Shown piece after piece: positions 58,063 to 64,000 of a stretch of 64,000 nucleotides of DNA (positions are counted from its first letter, which is position 1; each line of letters starts with the position of its first letter). Below the pieces are notes generated by a model. That model made no database searches, was not told the origin of the DNA, and saw only the letters and a program-made list of their open reading frames with translations. Location of the stretch: assembly GCA_949130495.1 (NCBI GenBank), contig CASBWL010000041.1, forward strand, positions 186,001 through 250,000. The letters are read 5' to 3'. This stretch comes from Sambucus nigra. Its lineage: Eukaryota; Streptophyta; Magnoliopsida; Dipsacales; Adoxaceae. A program made the position numbers and the translations under genes.

Positions 58063-59019
58063 TGTAAGGACATTTTGTCCATCTTTATGTATATGTTATG
58101 TCATACGCCGTTACAAGTTTGATGGTTGAAAAGATCACATCGTTATCAACGAAATCCGAAGATCAAAAGAAGAAAGGATTTTGGAATCAGCACTGGCCGG
58201 ACCGATCCGGTCCAGAAAAAGAACCGATCCGGCTTATCGGACCGATCCGACCATCTACCGGACCGATCCGTTTTGCCAGACTCCAGTAGCCACCGGATCC
58301 ATAGCGAACCGATGAAGACAAAAGTTCCGGACCGATCCGATGCCAACCAGACCGATCCGGTTTCAGAAAAAGAACCGATCCGACTTACCCGGACCGATCC
58401 GCCTAATCGACCGAACCGATCCGGCGAGGATAATCACTGCCAGATCGTGCAGCCGATTTTGTAGGGTTTCGATCCCTTACTTAAACCACGATCAGCAGTT
58501 GGTTTTCTTAAGACTTATACACGATTTTCTGAGTTCCATAACTCTAAAGTCTTCATGGTATTTGAGTCCATTGATTCATACTCTTGATTCACACAACTTC
58601 CATACATTTGTGAGTCACCTTTGGTAACCCAAGAACACCATTGATGTTCAACCCTTTGTGAAGTGGACCGCTTCTTCCTCTTCATTGCAGCCCTACTGGA
58701 CAGGGATAGTTCCAGCCGCAAGCCCTACTGGAAAGGGATTTTCTTCCAGCCGCGACTACAGAATCCGATACCCGAGGGTAATTCTTAGTCAACCTGTATT
58801 TCATTGTAATCCGATTGTAAACCGTATTTTACAAATTATAGTGATATACAAATGGTTTTGCCCCTGTGGGGGATTTTTCCTTAAACTTTGTGTGTTGAAT
58901 AATTCTTGCATGATTTCATATTGTTTCAATCACACCTAGTTGCATGCTTAGGGTTAATTTGGGTTAAAAGGCATTTATTATATTGTTTCCTTATTTGAAC
59001 GCAAGCGCCAACTCTTTCA
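58063..59019 (+). mobile_element. Element H 5' LTR (copia, Sirevirus-like), 957 bp
   Basis: It runs from TGTAAGGACAT to CTCTTTCA. U5 is homologous to element F (CTTATTTGAACGCAAGCGC near the end; GCCCCTGTGGGGGAT hairpin at 58860-58872). U3 carries a distinctive CCGATCCG array instead of F's CGTTCGAGCG array. The flanking ATTT belongs to J's LTR; the other target duplication is beyond the window. Confidence 0.92.
58194..58436. promoter_or_regulatory. U3 palindromic array GGACCGATCCG, element H
   Basis: About ten GGACCGATCCG / GAACCGATCCGG units at irregular spacing, each containing the near-palindrome CCGATCCGG. Strongly GC- and CpG-rich. Same LTR position as the arrays in E, F, B and G. Confidence 0.85.
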
Positions 59020-59022
59020 AAT

Positions 59023-59034
59023 TGGTATCAGAGC
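59023..59034 (+). promoter_or_regulatory. Primer binding site, element H (tRNA-iMet)
   Basis: An exact TGGTATCAGAGC lies 3 bp after the LTR. Confidence 0.95.
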
Positions 59035-59133
59035 GGGTTACGCCAATTTATCGCGTATTCCTTTTTCCGCAAAATTTTTCTAAAGATATCAATTCTTTGA
59101 AAATAAATTGATTTTTGAAAAGAGCGTGTTCAA

Positions 59134-62100
59134 ATGGAGAAATCATACAATAAATTGCCTATTTTTGACGGAACTAATTATGCTTATTGGAAAGCCCGAA
59201 TGAGGTCGGCTTTAAAAGCCATTGATGAACGGGTATGGATTCTCGTTGAAAGAGGATGGACTCCTCCTTCCGTCACTGTTGAAAACATGACCAATTTAAA
59301 ATCTGTCACGTCATGGACCGAAGATGAGTTTAGATGGTCTTCCTTTAATTCTAAGGGATTGAGTGCTATTTCTGCTTCCATCACTCCAGATGAGTTCAAA
59401 CGCATAATGACGTGCACCACGTCAAAGGAGGCATGGGATGTTTTGCAACTTACCCATGAGGGTACGAACACTGTTAAAGAGTCTAAATTACAAAATTTGG
59501 CCACCCAATTCGAGACTATCACCATGTCTGAGTCCGAATGCTTTGATGAGTTTTTTGCACGCTTGTCGGACATTGTTAACTCTAGTTTTAATTTGGGTGA
59601 GGTAATTGATAACACGCGTGTCGTTAAAAAGATTCTGAGATCTCTCCCAAAACGCTTTATTCCTAAAGTCACTGTTTTGAACTCGTTGGGAAATTTGAAA
59701 TCACTTAAGTTGGAAGAACTTGTAGGAGATCTTCAAACCTATGAGATTGACATGTTTCCCAAAACCATTAAGACTAAGGATAATGGGATTGCTTTAAAGA
59801 CTCATTTTCAGAAAAAGAAAGAAAAAGTTTTTGAGTCCAAGTCTGAATGTGATTTTGACTTAGATGACTTGGCCCTGTTTGCAAAAAATTTCAAAAGAAT
59901 TCTCAAATTCAAGAAAAGTGGAAATTTCAATGATAAAAAGAATGTTGAGAAAAATACTTTTGAAAAGGAAAATGAGAAAGATTCCAAAGACCCTCCTAAG
60001 AAAGACAGTGAGAGATGTTTTGAATGCGATGGTAGGGGTCATAGAGCGTTTGAGTGTGCCAATCGTCTGAATAGAGAGAAAGGGAAAGCTGTCCTGAATG
60101 CTACCCTTAGTGACGACAGTGATGTCGAGTCGGTGGACTTGGGAGATGAGTCACCGCATGAGCGTAACTTCACCGCGTTCATGGCTAGTCATGTGAGTTC
60201 TTCTAGTGCACCTCACGACGACGAGGATGCTGACTCACAGGGACACCTCGACAGTGAGAGCGAAGAGTGTGAGGGGGAGGATGATGAGGAAAGTAAGAGC
60301 GAGTGTGATCTTCAACACGTCTACGCTGAGTTGTATTCTGAGTCATTTGAAACCAAGAAGCGTAATAATGCTTTAGCTCTTAGGATCACCGCGTTAGAAG
60401 AAGAGTTAGGAAAGATGAGAGAGAGAGAGTCCTCCACCTGCACCGCTATGAAAGAGAGAGAGTCTGCCTGGGTTAGTAAAGAAAATTTGCTTAAAGAGAG
60501 AGAGTGCAGTTTTGAGAAAGAAAAAGCGTACTTGACTAAACAAGTGGCTAGTCTTACGAGTGAGCTCCATTCCTCCCTAGAGACTCGAAAGAAACTTGAA
60601 GCCCTTGTTGCTCAGCTTACTCATGACGTTGAGAGAGATAGGAAAGTCAAGGTACAAATCGAGGACAGATCTGGGAAGATGGGAAAGATGCTCCTCGGTC
60701 TCGCTTTAGGTTTTGGTGACCGGCAAGGAATAGGTTTTGATGGTGCCTCCACGTCTCAAATTGCACCCGGACCAATTCCTGAGTTTACTACGACTCCTTA
60801 TGGCCGTCATAAAAAACCAAGAAGGAGAGTTCGACCTAGAAAAGCAAACCAAGGTTCTCCTAAAATTGTGCCCTTTTGCTCCCATTGCAAAAGAAATGGA
60901 CACCTTAGGGATGATTGTTATAAGTTGGGTCGGACACGACGTACGGTTGCTCCACCACTTCAGACTGATGAGTTTGCCAGTCTGAGAGAGCGTGTTGAGT
61001 TTCTAGCCGCCACATCACAGAGCTTGATGGAGGAATTCCGACGGATGACCTTACCATCAATGAATGCGCCCCGCATTCCGGCTAAAACCAACAACAAGGG
61101 AATACTAAAAGGTACCTACTCTTGGGTTCCTAAGAAAGAGAAAAAGGCCCTTGTTGTCCATGTCGCTCTCAAAGCCCATAATACCTCACAGTGGTATTTT
61201 GACAGTGGTTGCTCCAGATATATGACAGGTGATACCTCATATTTTACCCATCTTGAGGATTATAATGATGGGAGAGTCACCTTTGGAGATGGTAGCAAAT
61301 CTAGCATAGTAGGACGAGGTACAGTAGAGTTACCAGGATTTCCAAAGCTAGAGAACGTGCTGTACGTCAAAGGTTTGAAAGCAAACCTTATTAGCATCAG
61401 CCAGCTGTGCGACGATGACTTTGCAGTGAAGTTTGACCAGAAAACTTGTAAGGTCTATGATCAAGCCGGTAAACTATTAATGCAAGGGGTGAGGACAGAA
61501 GATAACTGTTATGGGACTGAGCCCAAATCCTCACTTGTCTGCAACAGCGCCACGATCACTCCTATGGATCTATGGCACCAACGTCTAGGTCATGTGAACG
61601 TCAGAGACTTATCTCGTTTAGTCAAAAAGGACCTAGTACGTGGCTTACCTTCACTTGGAAAGCCAACTTCCATGATTTGTGGACCCTGTCAGTTGGGAAA
61701 ACAAATCCGTAGCCCGCATAGGAAGTTGAATTCCATTACCACCTCCCGTGCTCTTGAATTGATTCACATGGATCTTATGGGTCCTACTCGCACGGAGAGT
61801 CTAGGTGGTAAGAGATACATTCTCGTGATGGTAGACGATTTCTCTAGATACTCCATTGTAGGTTTTCTAAGAGAGAAATCTGATGCTGTAGAATTTTTAA
61901 CGACTAAGTGCCGTGTCCTGCAAAATCAACACGGGGTCACTATTAACAGAATACGTAGTGACAATGGCACTGAATTTAAGGAAGCAAAGGTGGATTTGTA
62001 CTGTGATAGCCTTGGAATCAAACATGAGTTTTCTTCTGTGAGAACTCCTCAGCAAAATGGGATTGTTGAGAGGAAAAATAGAACGATCCAAGAGATGGCT

Positions 62101-64000
62101 AGATCTATGCTTCTAGGTCGTAAAGTTTCTAGGAGATTTTGGGCAGAGGCAGTGTCTACTGCATGCCACACGGTGAATAGGGTCTATCTGCGTCCACACA
62201 CACTTAAGACGCCTTATGAATTGTGGACAGGCAAGAAACCCAACCTAGCATATTTCCGTGTTTTTGGGAGTAAATGCTACATCCTACGGGATAGAGAGCA
62301 ATTAGGAAAGTTCGACTCCCGGAGCGACGAGGGAATACTGCTAGGATATTCATCGGACAGTAGAGCGTACCGGGTTTTTAACCTGAAGAGCTCTAAGGTT
62401 ATGGAATCAATAAACGTCACTGTGCAAGATGACGAACCTCCGACGATTATTGATCCCAACCTTCAGTGTGAGGATGAGGACTGTTCTGACAGTGATTTAC
62501 CTATTCCTCTCTCACACTCTGTGGACCCTACTCCTGTGTTAGGGGACACACCTGCTTGGGTTCGCAAGAGTCATGACCCCTCTGCCATTGTTGGTGATCC
62601 CACTCTAGGGGTCAAGACTCGTGCTCAGCTAGAGAACGTTGTTAGCCATCTTTGCTACACGTCCAAAGTCGAGCCCAAGAATCACAAGGAAGCACTCAAA
62701 GATGAACACTGGATATCTGCTATACAGGATGAGTTGCTTCAGTTTAAGAAGAACAATGTCTGGGAACTTGTCCCCCGACCTAGTGATACTAATGTTATTG
62801 GTACCCGGTGGATTTTCAAGAATAAAATGGATGAAAATGGTACCATAATCAGAAATAAGGCTAGGTTGGTCGCTCAAGGCTACACACAGATAGAGGGTGT
62901 AGACTTTGGAGAGACATTTGCTCCTGTTGCGAGGCTTGAGTCCGTCCGCTTACTACTCGCCATCGCATGTCATCTGCACTTCAAGGTATATCAGATGGAT
63001 GTCAAGAGTGCCTTTCTGAATGGCATTCTACAGGAAGAGGTTTATGTGGAACAACCAAAAGGGTTTGAAGACCCTAAGCACCCTGAACACGTCTACTATC
63101 TGAGGAAAGCCTTGTATGGTTTGAAGCAAGCACCCCGTGCTTGGTACGAGAGGCTTACTTCCTATCTCTTAGCCCGTGGCTTCAAGAGAGGGGGAGTTGA
63201 TATGACGTTGTTCGTCAGGAGAGATGACGGTGCTATCTTGGTTGCCCAAGTCTACGTGGACGACATAGTCTTTGGATCCACATGCTCCCAGCATGCTCAC
63301 CACTTTGAGGAGGAGATGAAAAGTGAGTTTGAGATGAGCATGGTAGGTGAGCTTACATTCTTCCTTGGTCTCCAGGTTCGTCAGCTAGAGGATGGGATGT
63401 TCATCTCCCAATCCAAGTATGCTAGAGACCTAGTAAAGAAATTTGGTTTAGACTCCGCTAAGCATGCTCGTACACCTATGAGTACCACTACCAAGCTTAG
63501 TAAGGACACTTCAGGCAAGGACGTAGAGCAAACCTTGTATCGGAGTATGATAGGCAGTCTTCTCTACTTGACTGCTAGTCGTCCCGACATTGCCTTTAGT
63601 GTTGGAGTCTGTGCGCGTTATCAGGCGTCTCCCAAAGAGTCACACTTACTCGCTCTAAAACGTATTATCAAATACGTGAGTGGGACTCTCTCATACGGTA
63701 TTTGGTATTCCTTTGATACCGATGACCGTTTGTCCGCCTATTCGGATGCCGATTGGGCTGGGGACGTAGATGGTTGTAGGAGCACTTCTGGTGGGTGTTT
63801 CTACTTTGGTTCTGCTCTTGTCTCTTGGTTGAGCAAGAAGCAAAACTCCATCTCTTTGTCCACTGCGGAGGCTGAGTACATCGCCGCCGGGAGTTGTTGC
63901 ACGCAACTCATGTGGATGAAGCAAATGTTGGAGGATTATGGGATTTCACAGGACACCATGACCATTTCCTGTGATAACACGAGCGCGATACACATATCCC
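59134..64000 (+). CDS. gag-pol: Element H gag-pol polyprotein (Ty1/copia, Sirevirus-type), 3' end outside window
   Basis: One uninterrupted frame of 1622 codons from ATG ([20 protein letters not shown]) to the window edge. Gag: capsid-type N terminus, zinc knuckle [14 protein letters not shown] (residues 295-308), acidic linker, coiled coil (about 405-540), second knuckle [14 protein letters not shown] (582-595). Protease: DSGCS (690-694). Integrase: H815, H820, C849, C852 zinc site; catalytic D880, D943, E979. Reverse transcriptase: GTRWIFKNK from 1223, YVDD 1374-1377. RNase H: SDADWAG around 1537 and STAEAEY around 1576. Gag and Pol are fused without a stop. All catalytic residues are present, so it looks autonomous and recent. 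The double-knuckle Gag with a coiled coil is a Sirevirus feature. Confidence 0.97.
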   Translation, partial: MEKSYNKLPIFDGTNYAYWKARMRSALKAIDERVWILVERGWTPPSVTVENMTNLKSVTSWTEDEFRWSSFNSKGLSAISASITPDEFKRIMTCTTSKEAWDVLQLTHEGTNTVKESKLQNLATQFETITMSESECFDEFFARLSDIVNSSFNLGEVIDNTRVVKKILRSLPKRFIPKVTVLNSLGNLKSLKLEELVGDLQTYEIDMFPKTIKTKDNGIALKTHFQKKKEKVFESKSECDFDLDDLALFAKNFKRILKFKKSGNFNDKKNVEKNTFEKENEKDSKDPPKKDSERCFECDGRGHRAFECANRLNREKGKAVLNATLSDDSDVESVDLGDESPHERNFTAFMASHVSSSSAPHDDEDADSQGHLDSESEECEGEDDEESKSECDLQHVYAELYSESFETKKRNNALALRITALEEELGKMRERESSTCTAMKERESAWVSKENLLKERECSFEKEKAYLTKQVASLTSELHSSLETRKKLEALVAQLTHDVERDRKVKVQIEDRSGKMGKMLLGLALGFGDRQGIGFDGASTSQIAPGPIPEFTTTPYGRHKKPRRRVRPRKANQGSPKIVPFCSHCKRNGHLRDDCYKLGRTRRTVAPPLQTDEFASLRERVEFLAATSQSLMEEFRRMTLPSMNAPRIPAKTNNKGILKGTYSWVPKKEKKALVVHVALKAHNTSQWYFDSGCSRYMTGDTSYFTHLEDYNDGRVTFGDGSKSSIVGRGTVELPGFPKLENVLYVKGLKANLISISQLCDDDFAVKFDQKTCKVYDQAGKLLMQGVRTEDNCYGTEPKSSLVCNSATITPMDLWHQRLGHVNVRDLSRLVKKDLVRGLPSLGKPTSMICGPCQLGKQIRSPHRKLNSITTSRALELIHMDLMGPTRTESLGGKRYILVMVDDFSRYSIVGFLREKSDAVEFLTTKCRVLQNQHGVTINRIRSDNGTEFKEAKVDLYCDSLGIKHEFSSVRTPQQNGIVERKNRTIQEMARSMLLGRKVSRRFWAEAVSTACHTVNRVYLRPHTLKTPYELWTGKKPNLAYFRVFGSKCYILRDREQLGKFDSRSDEGILLGYSSDSRAYRVFNLKSSKVMESINVTVQDDEPPTIIDPNLQCEDEDCSDSDLPIPLSHSVDPTPVLGDTPAWVRKSHDPSAIVGDPTLGVKTRAQLENVVSHLCYTSKVEPKNHKEALKDEHWISAIQDELLQFKKNNVWELVPRPSDTNVIGTRWIFKNKMDENGTIIRNKARLVAQGYTQIEGVDFGETFAPVARLESVRLLLAIACHLHFKVYQMDVKSAFLNGILQEEVYVEQPKGFEDPKHPEHVYYLRKALYGLKQAPRAWYERLTSYLLARGFKRGGVDMTLFVRRDDGAILVAQVYVDDIVFGSTCSQHAHHFEEEMKSEFEMSMVGELTFFLGLQVRQLEDGMFISQSKYARDLVKKFGLDSAKHARTPMSTTTKLSKDTSGKDVEQTLYRSMIGSLLYLTASRPDIAFSVGVCARYQASPKESHLLALKRIIKYVSGTLSYGIWYSFDTDDRLSAYSDADWAGDVDGCRSTSGGCFYFGSALVSWLSKKQNSISLSTAEAEYIAAGSCCTQLMWMKQMLEDYGISQDTMTISCDNTSAIHIS

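Noticed and set aside
58098..58464. Open frames of 60-112 codons on both strands over the H U3 region
   Set aside because: They are created by the stop-poor CCGATCCG repeats and lie upstream of the transcript; no conserved protein.
59184..63924. Several antisense frames opposite the H gag-pol
   Set aside because: All are shadows of the intact sense frame with its recognisable domains.

Overview
The window looks like plant nuclear heterochromatin, probably from a repeat-rich angiosperm. It is AT-rich, and nearly all of it resolves into nested LTR retrotransposons with plant-type primer sites: initiator-Met tRNA for the copia and one gypsy family, Asp-tRNA for another gypsy family. I found no host protein gene, tRNA or rRNA. 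The only intact coding sequence is a young Ty1/copia gag-pol that runs off the right edge.

Layout, left to right. (1) 1-18506: a Ty3/gypsy element D, whose pol remnant is at 13068-15560 and 3' LTR at 15597-18506. It was hit by a gypsy LTR, Z (1-1416 plus 13047-13067). Z was hit by long-LTR element A (1417-13046), and A's 5' LTR took a solo LTR (3349-6346, target duplication GCTAT). A 569-bp hAT-type MITE sits in D's LTR. (2) 18507-24720: an antisense Sirevirus-type copia remnant X, split by a pol-less copia element E (19580-23155). (3) 24720-33345: a Tat/Ogre-like LTR region K with 173-bp tandem repeats, split by element F (26252-32288, target duplication ACATT). (4) 33345-43565: an antisense copia remnant X2, split by a pol-less copia element B (34008-43308). 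B's 5' LTR carries a hAT element (8-bp duplication GGCAGAAA) and a 3.1-kb gypsy solo LTR (duplication TAAAC). (5) 43566-48003: old sequence with a gypsy pol tail and a minus-strand solo LTR (44863-47267). (6) 48004-64000: pol-less copia element G, interrupted by a minus-strand gag-protease gypsy element J, which is interrupted by autonomous copia element H (58063 to beyond 64000).

The copia elements E, F, B, G and H form one group. They share LTRs starting TGTAAGGA, the same tRNA-Met primer site, a hairpin just after the poly(A) signal and, where visible, a long conserved 3' tail. H encodes a Sirevirus-type Gag with two zinc knuckles flanking a coiled coil, fused to protease, integrase, reverse transcriptase and RNase H. 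H could supply proteins in trans to E, B and G, which lack pol.

Most striking observations: (a) F contains an 805-bp inverted repeat of reverse transcriptase sequence with a 68-bp loop, so an F transcript would fold into a long double-stranded RNA matching H. (b) B and G encode a capsid-less Gag, only coiled coil plus a zinc-knuckle region. (c) The gypsy LTRs carry a conserved GC-AG intron signature. (d) The copia U3 regions carry subfamily-specific CpG-rich palindromic arrays that differ completely between close relatives.
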